Both the position numbers and the translations under genes were made by a program. Positions 1 through 9,397 of a stretch of 64,000 nt of DNA are shown here, in pieces (within the stretch, counting starts at the first letter, position 1; each line of letters opens with the position of its first letter). A model generated the notes under the pieces. That model was given only the letters and a program-made list of their open reading frames with translations. It was not told the DNA's origin and did not search any database. Where the stretch lies: assembly GCF_900110115.1 (NCBI RefSeq), contig NZ_FOCM01000001.1, forward strand, positions 620,001 through 684,000, in the 5' to 3' direction. This stretch comes from Palleronia pelagia (GTDB taxonomy: Bacteria > Pseudomonadota > Alphaproteobacteria > Rhodobacterales > Rhodobacteraceae).

Positions 1-1
1 G

Positions 2-1741
2 GTCGGGACCGCCAAGGACCCGGACCTGGTCATCGACCCGCGCGACAATGCCCGCTTCATGCCCCGCTCGGTCGTCGAGGATCCCGCATTCTCGTGGGGC
101 GAGGACGAACATCCGCGCACGCCGATCCAGCAATCGGTGATCTACGAGGCGCATGTGAAGGGCCTTACCAAGCGCCGCGCCGACGTGCCCGACCCGGGCA
201 CGTTCCTGGCGATGTCGTCGGACCCGATGCTGGACTACCTGACCAACCTCGGGATCACGGCGATCGAGCTGCTGCCGGTCCATGCCTACCTGACCGACCA
301 TTTCCTGCACGAGAAAGGCCTCACCAACTACTGGGGCTACCAGACCATCGGTTTCTTCGCGCCCGAGCCGAAATACATGGCGCGCGGCCAGATCGACGAG
401 TTCCAGCAGATGGTGGCGCGCTTCCATTCGGCGGGGATCGAGGTGATTCTCGACGTGGTCTACAACCACACCGGCGAGGGGAACGAGCTGGGCCCGACGC
501 TGTCGTTCCGCGGGCTCGACAATGCCAGCTATTACCGGCTGATGCCCGATAATCCGCGCTTCTACGTGAACGACACCGGCACCGGGAACACGGTGAACGT
601 GGATCATCCCATGGTCCTGCGCATGATCATGGACTCGCTGCGCTACTGGGTCGAGGTCATGCATGTGGACGGCTTCCGCTTTGACCTTTGCTCGACGCTG
701 GGCCGTGTGGACGAGGGCGGCTTCGACCGCGGCGCGGCCTTCTTCGACGCGATCCGGCAGGACCCGGTGCTGGGCAACGTGAAGCTGATCGCCGAGCCCT
801 GGGATATCGGGCCGGGCGGCTACCAGCTGGGGGCATTTCCGCCGCCCTTCATGGAATGGAACGACAAGTACCGCGACACCGTGCGCCGCTTCTGGCGCGG
901 CGACGCGGGCGAGGCGCCGGCGCTGGCCGACCGCCTGACCGGCAGCGCGCTGCAATTCGACCACTCCAGTCGGCCGGCGACCTCGTCGGTCAACCTGCTG
1001 ACGGCCCATGACGGCTTCACGCTGATGGACACGGTCAGCTACGAGGAAAAGCACAACGAGGCCAACGGCGAGGACGGGCGCGACGGCCACGGCGAGAACT
1101 ATTCCGACAACCTGGGCGTGGAAGGCCCGACCGAGAAGGAAGCGATCAATGCCGCCCGCGCCCGCCGCCGGCGCAACATGATGGCCACGCTGATGCTCAG
1201 CCAGGGCACGCCGATGATCCTGGCGGGCGACGAGATGGGCAATTCGCAATCCGGCAACAACAACGCCTATTCGCAGGATAACGAGATCAGCTGGATCGAC
1301 TGGGGATCCTTCGACGCCGAGTTCCACGATTTCACGCGGTTGATGATCTCGTTCCGCAAGAACCACCCTCTGCTGCGGCAGAAGCTTTTCCTGCATGCCC
1401 AGCGGCGCGAGGATGGGCTGGACGACCTGTTCTGGTGGCGTCCCGACGGCCAGCAAATGGAGGATGAAGACTGGCAGGATCCCGAGTTGTCCTGCGTCGC
1501 GATGGAGCTTCGGATGGCCTCGGGCACCCCGGATTACGCCGAGACCGAGCAGGCGATCTTCGCCGTGTTCAACGCGGGCGGCGCCGTGGACATGGTCATC
1601 CCCGATCCGCCCGAGAACACCCACTGGGTCTGGCGCGTGGATACCGCGCGCGAAGGGCGTCAGACCGACGTCGTGTCGGACCAGGTGAAGATCCCGGGAC
1701 AGTCGGTGTCTGTCTTCGTCCTGGACATCCACACGTCATGA
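2..1741 (+). CDS. glgX: glycogen debranching enzyme GlgX, 5' truncated
   Basis: Hydrolyses alpha-1,6 branch linkages of glycogen limit dextrins in the cytoplasm. The frame is already open at base 2, so the start and N-terminal part lie outside the window. 579 residues are visible, against about 700 usual for the family, so roughly 120 are missing. GH13 motifs appear in order: DVVYNH (452-469), DGFRFD with the nucleophile Asp (668-685), AEPWD with the acid/base Glu (791-805) and TAHDG (1001-1015). The stop overlaps the malQ start (ATGA), so the two are translationally coupled in a glycogen operon whose earlier genes are presumably upstream. Assignment is secure from motifs and context; a related isoamylase/TreX name would describe the same family. 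Confidence 0.93.
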   Translation, partial: VGTAKDPDLVIDPRDNARFMPRSVVEDPAFSWGEDEHPRTPIQQSVIYEAHVKGLTKRRADVPDPGTFLAMSSDPMLDYLTNLGITAIELLPVHAYLTDHFLHEKGLTNYWGYQTIGFFAPEPKYMARGQIDEFQQMVARFHSAGIEVILDVVYNHTGEGNELGPTLSFRGLDNASYYRLMPDNPRFYVNDTGTGNTVNVDHPMVLRMIMDSLRYWVEVMHVDGFRFDLCSTLGRVDEGGFDRGAAFFDAIRQDPVLGNVKLIAEPWDIGPGGYQLGAFPPPFMEWNDKYRDTVRRFWRGDAGEAPALADRLTGSALQFDHSSRPATSSVNLLTAHDGFTLMDTVSYEEKHNEANGEDGRDGHGENYSDNLGVEGPTEKEAINAARARRRRNMMATLMLSQGTPMILAGDEMGNSQSGNNNAYSQDNEISWIDWGSFDAEFHDFTRLMISFRKNHPLLRQKLFLHAQRREDGLDDLFWWRPDGQQMEDEDWQDPELSCVAMELRMASGTPDYAETEQAIFAVFNAGGAVDMVIPDPPENTHWVWRVDTAREGRQTDVVSDQVKIPGQSVSVFVLDIHTS

Positions 1742-3642
1742 GCGACCCGCGCGACAGGCTGGCGGCGCGGCTCGGCGTGCTCGAAACCTTCCTCGACACG
1801 ACCGGTCGCCGCCAGCACCTGGGCGCCGAGACACGCGACGCCATGCTGGCGGCGATGGACGCGCCCACCGATCCGCTGGCGGCCGCGCGGCATCTGGACA
1901 TGCTCGATGCCGCCGACGCCGCGAGGCCGCTGCCGCGCTGGCTGGTTCTGGACGCCGACGCCGCGCATCGCCTGGAGGCGCTGGACGGGCAGGGCTGGAC
2001 CCTCGCGCTCGAGGATGGCGAGACGCGCAAGGGGCAGGGGGCCGAGCTGGGCGCGCTGCCCGTGGGCATCCACGATCTGAATGGCGCCGGCTGGGTGACG
2101 ACGCTGCTGGTCGCTCCGCGTCAGGTGCCGTTGCCCCCGCGCGGGTGGGGTGTGACCCTGCCGCTCTACGGGCTGGGGCAGGACGGTGCCGTCGGCAGCT
2201 ATGCCGACCTTGCCGCCGCGGTGGCTGCGCTCGGGAAAGCGGGGGCCGATTTCGTGGGCATCAACCCGGTCCACGCCGGTTTCCCGGCCGACCCGCAGGC
2301 CTTCAGCCCCTACTCGCCGTCGCACCGGGGGCGGTTGTCGGTCGCCCACATCGCGCCCGAGCGGGCGATCGATGCGCCGGGCGGAGAGCTGCTGGACTGG
2401 CCCGCCGACCAGGGCGCGCGGCGCACCGCCCTGCGGGCCGAGTTCGACGCGGGCGCGCCGGGCTTTGCCGACTGGCGCGCGGCCGAGGGCGAGGCGCTGC
2501 AGCTGTTCGCCCTGCACCAGGCGCTGTCGGACACTCTGGGGCCTTACTGGACCGACTGGCCCGCGCCCTACCGCGACCCGAACAGCGCCGAGGTGGCCAG
2601 CTTCGCCGCCGAGAACACTGACACCATCGCGTTCCATGCGTGGTTGCAGTGGCGGGCCGAGCGCGACCTGACCACGGTGCACAAGGCCGCCGACGCCGCC
2701 GGAATGCGCTTCGGCCTCTACGTGGACCTGGCCGTGGGCACGCAACCCATGGGGGCCGAGACCTGGGCCGACCCGACGCTGTTCGCCTCGGGCGTGTCGC
2801 TGGGCGCGCCGCCGGATGCGTTCTCGTCCAAGGGGCAATCCTGGGGGCTGGCACCCTTGCGCCCCGACACCTTGGCCGACCGGGGCTTTCGCCCGCTGGC
2901 CACGATCCTGCGACAGCAGCTGCGCCATGCGAGGCTGATGCGGATCGACCATATCCTGGGGTTCGAGCGGGCGTTCTGGGTGCCGCAGGACCGCAGCACG
3001 CCCGGGGCCTACGTCGCCATGCCGCGCGACGCGCTGCTGGCCGTCGCCCGGATCGAGGCCGCGCGCGTCGGCGCGACCATCGTGGGCGAGGATTTGGGGA
3101 ACATCCCCGATGGCCTGCAATCGGCGCTGCAAGAGGCGGGGATCCTCGGCTGCCGGGTGGCGCAGTTCCAGCAGGACTGGAACGCCGACACGGCCACCTT
3201 CCTGCCCGCCGACACCTACCCCGAAAGCGCCATGACCAGCTTCGGCACCCACGACCTGCCCACATGGGAAGGCTGGAAGCGCGGTCGCGACATCGACTGG
3301 CGGCGTGACATCGGCGATATCGACGACGCGGCCCATGCCGAGGCCCACGCCCAGCGGCGCGACGAGGTCGCGGCGCTGACCGGTCTTCTGGGCGGCGACG
3401 ATGCCGCCGCGCTGCACCGTTTCCTGGCCGAAACGCCCTCGCGCCTCGTCGCCGTGCAGATCGAGGACTTGCTGGGCCGGGTCGAGCAGCCGAACCTGCC
3501 GGGCACGGTTCACGAACATCCCAACTGGCGCCGGCCGCTGGGCGTGGCGCCGGATGCGCTGGGTAACCTTGACGCCGTGGCTGAGACCACCAGACTTATG
3601 GCGAATGCCGACAGAGGAGGACGCGTGCCATGGAGATCCTGA
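1738..3642 (+). CDS. malQ: 4-alpha-glucanotransferase (amylomaltase), GH77
   Basis: Transfers alpha-1,4-glucan segments between maltooligosaccharides, recycling short glucans released by GlgX and phosphorylase. 634 residues, within the bacterial MalQ range. GH77 catalytic residues can be read: D404 in RIDHILGF (nucleophile), E451 in VGEDLG (acid/base) and D506 in GTHDLPT (transition-state stabiliser). The start overlaps glgX by four bases (ATGA). Its last 13 bases overlap pgm, whose ribosome binding site AGAGGAGG lies inside the malQ end. The position between glgX and pgm fits glycogen turnover rather than a stand-alone maltose system. Confidence 0.93.
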   Translation: MSDPRDRLAARLGVLETFLDTTGRRQHLGAETRDAMLAAMDAPTDPLAAARHLDMLDAADAARPLPRWLVLDADAAHRLEALDGQGWTLALEDGETRKGQGAELGALPVGIHDLNGAGWVTTLLVAPRQVPLPPRGWGVTLPLYGLGQDGAVGSYADLAAAVAALGKAGADFVGINPVHAGFPADPQAFSPYSPSHRGRLSVAHIAPERAIDAPGGELLDWPADQGARRTALRAEFDAGAPGFADWRAAEGEALQLFALHQALSDTLGPYWTDWPAPYRDPNSAEVASFAAENTDTIAFHAWLQWRAERDLTTVHKAADAAGMRFGLYVDLAVGTQPMGAETWADPTLFASGVSLGAPPDAFSSKGQSWGLAPLRPDTLADRGFRPLATILRQQLRHARLMRIDHILGFERAFWVPQDRSTPGAYVAMPRDALLAVARIEAARVGATIVGEDLGNIPDGLQSALQEAGILGCRVAQFQQDWNADTATFLPADTYPESAMTSFGTHDLPTWEGWKRGRDIDWRRDIGDIDDAAHAEAHAQRRDEVAALTGLLGGDDAAALHRFLAETPSRLVAVQIEDLLGRVEQPNLPGTVHEHPNWRRPLGVAPDALGNLDAVAETTRLMANADRGGRVPWRS

Positions 3643-5261
3643 CGATCGACACCCAGCCCATCGAGGGTCAGAAGCCGGGCACCTCGGGCCTTCGCAAGAA
3701 GACCCGCACCTTCATGGAGCCGCATTACCTGGAGAATTTCGTCCAGTCGATCTGGGACGGCATCGGCGGCGTCGCGGGCAAGACGCTGGTTCTGGGTGGT
3801 GACGGGCGGTATTTCAGCCAGCCCGCGGCACAGGTGATCCTGCGCATGGCCGCCGCCGGCGGTGCCGCGCGGGTGATCGTCGGGCAGGGCGCGCTGATGT
3901 CGACGCCGGCGGCCTCGAACCTGATCCGAAGCCGCAAGACCGACGGCGGCGTGATCCTGTCGGCCAGCCACAATCCCGGCGGCATCGACGAGGATTTCGG
4001 CGTCAAGTTCAACCAAGCCAACGGTGGTCCCGCCGCCGAGGAGATCACGAACCGGATCTTCGAGGCGACGAAGACGATCACCCATTACCGCATCCTTGAA
4101 ACCCACGACGTCGACCTGTCGGCGGTGGGCGAAACCAAGCTGGGGGACATGGTCGTCGAGGTCGTCGATCCCGTGGCCGCCTATGTCGACCTGATGGAGC
4201 AGCTGTTCGACATGCCCGCGATCGAACGGATGATAACGCGCGGCTTTCGGATCTGCTTCGACGCCATGCACGCCGTGACCGGACCCTACGCCAAGGCCAT
4301 CTTCGAGGACCGGCTGGGCGCGGCCGAAGGCTCGGTCCTCAACGCCGTGCCAAAGCCCGATTTCGGCGGCGGGCACCCTGACCCCAACCCGATCTGGGCC
4401 AAGGAATTGATGGATGTCATGCATGGCGACGATCCGCCCGATTTCGGCGCGGCCAGCGACGGGGACGGGGACCGCAACATGATCATGGGCCCGGGCATGT
4501 ACGTGAGCCCGTCGGATTCGGTGGCGATGCTGGCGGCGAACGCCCACCTGGCGCCCGCTTATGTCAACGGCCTGGCAGGTGTCGCCCGGTCCATGCCCAC
4601 CAGCCGGGCGCTGGACGCGGTGGCCGCGAAGAAGGGCCTCGACTGCTACGAGACGCCCACGGGCTGGAAGTTCTTCGGCAACCTGCTCGACGATGGGCGC
4701 ATCACCATCTGCGGCGAAGAGTCCGCGGGCACCGGCAGCGACCACGTCCGCGAGAAGGACGGGCTGTGGGCGGTCCTGCTGTGGCTGAACATCCTGGCGG
4801 CCAAGGACACCGGCATCGTTGATGTCGTCCACGACCACTGGGCCGAGTACGGTCGCAACTTCTACACCCGCCACGACTTCGAAGGGGTCGACGCCGACCG
4901 TGCGAACGCCATGTTCGACGACCTGCGCGGCCGGCTCGAAGGCATGGCCGGCACCACCGTCGCCGGGCGCACCGTCGCATCGGCGGACGAGTTCGCCTAT
5001 ACCGACCCGGTGGATGGCTCGGTTGCCGAAAGACAGGGCATCCGTGTGCATTTCGAGGGCGGGGGCCGCGTGGTCTACCGTCTTTCGGGCACCGGAACCG
5101 TGGGGGCCACCTTGCGTGTCTATCTCGAGGATGAGAGCGATGCGCTCGACGCCAAGGACCGCGACACGCAGGAGGCGCTGGCCGACATCATCGCCGCCGC
5201 CCACGAGATCGCGAAGATCGAACATTACACGGGCCGCACCGATCCGGACGTGCGCGCCTGA
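3630..5261 (+). CDS. pgm: alpha-D-glucose phosphoglucomutase
   Basis: Interconverts glucose-1-phosphate and glucose-6-phosphate, linking glycogen synthesis and breakdown to central metabolism. 543 residues, the usual size of the glucose-specific alpha-PGM family. The phosphoserine loop is SASHNPGG with catalytic S113, and the metal site is DGDGDR with D277, D279 and D281. A GEESAG-type sugar-binding loop lies near residues 360-366. It overlaps malQ by 13 bases and is followed after 12 bases by the next gene, so it is in the middle of the operon. In this region it would receive glucose-6-phosphate made by Glk from AglA-derived glucose. Confidence 0.95.
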   Translation: MEILTIDTQPIEGQKPGTSGLRKKTRTFMEPHYLENFVQSIWDGIGGVAGKTLVLGGDGRYFSQPAAQVILRMAAAGGAARVIVGQGALMSTPAASNLIRSRKTDGGVILSASHNPGGIDEDFGVKFNQANGGPAAEEITNRIFEATKTITHYRILETHDVDLSAVGETKLGDMVVEVVDPVAAYVDLMEQLFDMPAIERMITRGFRICFDAMHAVTGPYAKAIFEDRLGAAEGSVLNAVPKPDFGGGHPDPNPIWAKELMDVMHGDDPPDFGAASDGDGDRNMIMGPGMYVSPSDSVAMLAANAHLAPAYVNGLAGVARSMPTSRALDAVAAKKGLDCYETPTGWKFFGNLLDDGRITICGEESAGTGSDHVREKDGLWAVLLWLNILAAKDTGIVDVVHDHWAEYGRNFYTRHDFEGVDADRANAMFDDLRGRLEGMAGTTVAGRTVASADEFAYTDPVDGSVAERQGIRVHFEGGGRVVYRLSGTGTVGATLRVYLEDESDALDAKDRDTQEALADIIAAAHEIAKIEHYTGRTDPDVRA

Positions 5262-5273
5262 GAAAGGGACGAT

Positions 5274-7646
5274 ATGCCGCTCAAAGACCGCGTGACCCCC
5301 GAGACGGGTGTTGCCGAAGGCCTGGCCTACAAGTGCCGCCAACTGCTCAACCACTCGGAAACGGCCTTCGACGCCCATACCGCCATTGCCCCCATGCTGG
5401 GCGGGCAGGTGGACGGCGACGTGGCCACCTTCGGGTTCTGGACGCCCGAGCTGCAGGACCAGCGCGTGCCCGAGGGCGACGTGTTTCTCGAAGTTCTGTC
5501 GCCCAAGGGGCCGCTGGACCTGACCCGCGCCCACCAGCAGGTTACGTTCGATCGGATCTACCTGCCCGTCTCGCGCTACGAGGCGCATACGTTCTGCGCC
5601 GCACGGGGCATGATGGCGGGCAACCGCGAACAAGGCGGTGATTTCTACTGCCTCGTCTGGCGCGACGCGCAGGACACCTGGCACCGGATCCTCGATCCGC
5701 TCGCCATGTCGCTGCCTTTCGGTGCCTTCGCGCCCGCCGAGCTTTACGACGTGAAAGCCATGCTGGACCGACGCGGCGACAAGGCGTACTGGGCGCAATT
5801 CGCGGGCGAAACGCCGCACAAGTTCGACCCGCCGGCCAACATCCTCCAGATCCACGTGCCCACCGCCACAGCCGGCGGCACCCTGGCCGCGCTGACCCGC
5901 CAGTTCGAACGTATGGGCGAACGGGTTGCCAACGACCTGACGCTCGATCCCCTGGACCAGATCTTCATGGGCTACGACGCCGTGCAGCTTCTGCCGGTCG
6001 AGCCGACCACGACCTACGAGACCGGTCCGGCCTTCTGGGAGGAACTGGACGGCGCCACCGCCGAAGAGATCACCGTCGACCTGACACGGCCCGACACAAC
6101 GAACTGGGGCTACGACATCGTCATCTCCGGCATGGCGACCGTGAACCCGGTGCTGCTGGAATCGGGGCGCCCGGACGAGCTGGTGGATTTTGCCACCGTT
6201 CTGCACAACTTCCCGACCAGGCCCAAGAAGCTGATCTTCGACGTGGTGTTCGGCCATTCCGACAACCAGGGACTGGACGCGCTCAACCACCATTTCTTCG
6301 CCGGGCCGAACATGTACGGCCAGAACATGGACTACAAGAACCCGGCCGTCCGCGCGATCATGCTGGAGTTGCAGCGCCGCAAGGTGAATTTCGGCGCCGA
6401 CGGCGTGCGCGTCGACGGCGCGCAGGACTTCAAGTGGTGGGACGCCGGCACGCAGGAGCTGCGCCACGACGACGACTATCTCGACCTGATGTCCGACATG
6501 GTGCAGGAGGTCGCGGGCACCAAGTATTACCCCTGGTTCGTGTTCGAGGACGGGCGCCCCTGGCCGCAGGAGGACTGGGAGCTGAGCTCGACCTACCGCG
6601 CCGTGATCGAGAACCAGCGCGATGACCCGGACGTGTTCCAGTGGGGGCCGCTGACCTTCGCGCACAACACGCCCTTCATCTACGGCTTCTGGCTTTCGAA
6701 GTGGTGGCGCATCAAGGAGGTCCTGTCGGTGGGGGCCAACTGGATCTCGGGCACCGCGAACCACGACACGCTGCGGCGAGGCACGCAGGTGAACCCCAAG
6801 CTGAATATCAACACGCGGCTTGGCGATACCCAGATGGAGATCCTGGAAAAGGCATACGACAACCCGGCGGTGTCCATGCTGACCTACGCCGCGCTGCCGG
6901 GCGTGCCCATGGACTTTCTCAATGCCACCGCGCGGGCGAACTGGGGCTTCATCCGCAACCAGGATGACAAGTACGGTGTGAAGGTCGTGGCCGAGGAGGC
7001 GATCAGCCTGAAATGGCAGGTGGACGAATACCGCTACTCGGTGCCGGGCAATTTCCGCCGCCTGAAAGAGCTGGGATACGAGACGCGGGCCGACCTGGCG
7101 CGCTTCTTCGAGTTCCTGCCCGCCCTCGTCGAGGTGACCGATTACGACCTTGACCACATCGCCAAGCTGCTGAACCAGGTCGAGCCGCCGCTGGCCGGGC
7201 CCGGCACCTTCACCGTGTCAGACCTGAAGAAGATCGCGCGCGCGTGGATGGACGACATGCACGAATACTGCAACGTGTCGAACTCCATGTCAGCGCTGGA
7301 CGAGCGGCAGACCCAGTTCATGCTGGATCTGCGCAATTTCCGGCGCGCCAACCGGTGGCTGCGGCAGAATCTCGGCCCCGAGGACTATTTCGACTACGTG
7401 CAGCCTGTGGACGGTCGCGTGCTGTTCACCTCGTACCGGAAGCACGAGGGGCGCGAGGTCTATACCATCACGCATATGGAGGGCGGACCGTCCGGCGAAT
7501 TCGACCCGCTGCGCCTGAAGATCCCAGGGCTGAAGGGCGCGGGCTGGACCTGCGCGCTGCGCACGCCGGGGATCGGGCCGGATTACATCTCGGGGCCGAT
7601 CGTCCTGCGCGACAGCATGGGGCTGGTCTTCACCCGGGGCATGTGA
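5274..7646 (+). CDS. GH13 alpha-amylase-family enzyme of unknown specificity
   Basis: A 790-residue soluble protein whose central part is a GH13 barrel. Conserved region I reads DVVFGHSDNQ (His in place of the usual Asn-His). Region II reads GVRVDGAQDF with candidate nucleophile D381, region III FVFEDGRP with candidate acid/base E425, and region IV TANHDT with D498. The catalytic triad is therefore intact. The N-terminal ~220 residues include a beta-rich segment like the accessory domains of glucan-acting GH13 enzymes. It is neither GlgB, GlgX nor a trehalose synthase by the motifs I can read. It starts 12 bases after pgm behind an AGAAAGGGA ribosome binding site, so it is the last gene of the glycogen operon and probably acts on alpha-glucans. 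Hydrolase versus transglycosidase cannot be decided here. Confidence 0.8.
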   Translation: MPLKDRVTPETGVAEGLAYKCRQLLNHSETAFDAHTAIAPMLGGQVDGDVATFGFWTPELQDQRVPEGDVFLEVLSPKGPLDLTRAHQQVTFDRIYLPVSRYEAHTFCAARGMMAGNREQGGDFYCLVWRDAQDTWHRILDPLAMSLPFGAFAPAELYDVKAMLDRRGDKAYWAQFAGETPHKFDPPANILQIHVPTATAGGTLAALTRQFERMGERVANDLTLDPLDQIFMGYDAVQLLPVEPTTTYETGPAFWEELDGATAEEITVDLTRPDTTNWGYDIVISGMATVNPVLLESGRPDELVDFATVLHNFPTRPKKLIFDVVFGHSDNQGLDALNHHFFAGPNMYGQNMDYKNPAVRAIMLELQRRKVNFGADGVRVDGAQDFKWWDAGTQELRHDDDYLDLMSDMVQEVAGTKYYPWFVFEDGRPWPQEDWELSSTYRAVIENQRDDPDVFQWGPLTFAHNTPFIYGFWLSKWWRIKEVLSVGANWISGTANHDTLRRGTQVNPKLNINTRLGDTQMEILEKAYDNPAVSMLTYAALPGVPMDFLNATARANWGFIRNQDDKYGVKVVAEEAISLKWQVDEYRYSVPGNFRRLKELGYETRADLARFFEFLPALVEVTDYDLDHIAKLLNQVEPPLAGPGTFTVSDLKKIARAWMDDMHEYCNVSNSMSALDERQTQFMLDLRNFRRANRWLRQNLGPEDYFDYVQPVDGRVLFTSYRKHEGREVYTITHMEGGPSGEFDPLRLKIPGLKGAGWTCALRTPGIGPDYISGPIVLRDSMGLVFTRGM

Positions 7647-7723
7647 CCGATCACAACGGTTGCAGCGCAGGCGTGCCCCACCCATGATGCCCATATGTCG
7701 GGCAATTCGGAAAGGCGGCCGCC

Positions 7724-9382
7724 ATGAAGATGCTGGAAAACTATAGCCGCTTCAGCGCGCTTGCCGCGGCTGCGGCGCTGACGGTGGTGTGTCTAGCCCT
7801 GGTGCCGCTGTCCGGCTGGGCCTGGCTCGGTGTCCTGGTGTTCGGCGCTCTCACGGCCGTGGGCGTGCGTGACATGCGCCAGACGCATCACGCGATCCTG
7901 CGCAACTATCCGATCCTGGGCCATATCCGGTTCTTCTTCGAGAAGATCCGCCCCGAGATCCGCCAGTATTTCATCGAATCCGACCACGACGAGGAGCCGT
8001 TCAGCCGCGAGGATCGGTCGATCGTCTACCAGCGGGCCAAGAACGAAGAGGCCGCGCGCCCCTTCGGTACCAAGCAGAAGGTCTACGAGGGCGGCTATGG
8101 CTGGATGACCCACTCCATCGTGCCCACCCACCTGGACCGGCACGATTTCCGCGTCAGCATCGGCGGCCCGGACTGCAAGAAGCCCTACGACGCGTCGCTT
8201 TACAACATTTCGGCCATGTCCTTCGGGTCGCTCTCGGCGGCGGCTATCCGGGCGTTAAACATGGGCGCGAAGGCGGGCGGTTTCGCCCATGACACCGGCG
8301 AAGGCGGCATCAGCAAGTATCACCGCGAGGGCGGTGGCGACCTGATCTGGGAGATCGGGTCGGGCTATTTCGGGTGCCGCACCCACGAAGGGCGGTTCGA
8401 CCCCGACAAGTTCGCCGAGAAGGCCGCCGACGACCAGGTCAAGATGATCGAGATCAAGCTGAGCCAGGGCGCGAAGCCCGGCCATGGCGGCATGCTGCCG
8501 GCGGCCAAGATCACCGAGGAAATCGCCGAGGCGCGCGACATCCCCATGGGCAAGGACTGCATCTCGCCGGCCGGTCATCCCGAGTTCTCGACCCCGCGCG
8601 AGCTGTGCGCCTTCATCGCCAGGCTGCGCGATCTGTCGGGCGGCAAGCCCGTGGGCTTCAAGCTGTGCATCGGCCACCGGCGCGAATTCATGTGCATCGT
8701 CAAGGCGATGATCGCCACCGGGATCTACCCGGATTTCATCGTCGTCGACGGCAAGGAGGGCGGCACCGGCGCCGCGCCCCTGGAATTCGCCAACCACGTG
8801 GGCATGCCCCTGACGGAAGGCCTGACCTTCGTTCACAACACCCTGCGCGGGGCCAATATCCGCGAACGCATCCGCATCGGGGCCAGTGGCAAGCTGATCC
8901 ATGCCTTCGACGTCGCACAGGCCTTCGCCATGGGGGCGGACTGGTGCAATTCGGCCCGAGGCTTCATGTTCTCGGTCGGCTGCATCCAGGCGCAGGCCTG
9001 CCATACCAACCATTGCCCCACGGGCGTGACCACGACCGACCCGGTGCGCCAGCGCGCGCTGGTGGTGAAGGACAAGGCGCCGCGCGTGGCGAACTTCCAC
9101 CGCAACACCATGCGGGCGCTGGCCGAGATGGCGGGCGCGGCGGGCCTGGACGATCCGCGCGACTTCCTGCCCCATCACTTCATGAAGCGCGAGGCCGACG
9201 GCTCCATGGTCGAGGCCAGCGACGCCTGGCCCTACATGCAGCACAACTACCTGATCGAAAACGAGAATACCGACCGCGAGGACACGTATCTCAAGCGCTG
9301 GCGCCGGGCCAGCGCCGAGACCTTCGATCCGCCCGAGCCCTATGGCCGGGCCCTGAAGAAGCGCAAGATGGCCGCCGAATAG
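7724..9382 (+). CDS. membrane-anchored FMN-binding glutamate synthase-like protein
   Basis: 552 residues. Residues about 14-50 are hydrophobic and form one or two membrane segments. The rest is a glutamate-synthase FMN barrel with ISAMSFGSLS, GGTGAAP and a cysteine cluster C420-x5-C426-x4-C431 (CHTNHCPTG), which matches the 3Fe-4S ligand pattern of glutamate synthase. It lacks the glutaminase domain, so it cannot be a complete GOGAT large subunit. The family is widespread in alphaproteobacteria and the true substrate is not established. It stands alone: 77 bases after the glycogen operon and convergent with glk (15-base gap). The ATG follows a GGAAAGG-like ribosome binding site. Confidence 0.85.
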   Translation: MKMLENYSRFSALAAAAALTVVCLALVPLSGWAWLGVLVFGALTAVGVRDMRQTHHAILRNYPILGHIRFFFEKIRPEIRQYFIESDHDEEPFSREDRSIVYQRAKNEEAARPFGTKQKVYEGGYGWMTHSIVPTHLDRHDFRVSIGGPDCKKPYDASLYNISAMSFGSLSAAAIRALNMGAKAGGFAHDTGEGGISKYHREGGGDLIWEIGSGYFGCRTHEGRFDPDKFAEKAADDQVKMIEIKLSQGAKPGHGGMLPAAKITEEIAEARDIPMGKDCISPAGHPEFSTPRELCAFIARLRDLSGGKPVGFKLCIGHRREFMCIVKAMIATGIYPDFIVVDGKEGGTGAAPLEFANHVGMPLTEGLTFVHNTLRGANIRERIRIGASGKLIHAFDVAQAFAMGADWCNSARGFMFSVGCIQAQACHTNHCPTGVTTTDPVRQRALVVKDKAPRVANFHRNTMRALAEMAGAAGLDDPRDFLPHHFMKREADGSMVEASDAWPYMQHNYLIENENTDREDTYLKRWRRASAETFDPPEPYGRALKKRKMAAE

Positions 9383-9397
9383 GGCGCGCCAAGCGGC

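Noticed and set aside
3510-7157. 1215-codon open frame on the minus strand opposite pgm and the GH13 gene
   Set aside because: It is exactly antisense to two well-supported enzymes with intact motifs; long antisense frames are expected in GC-rich DNA, and its translation shows no recognisable domain.
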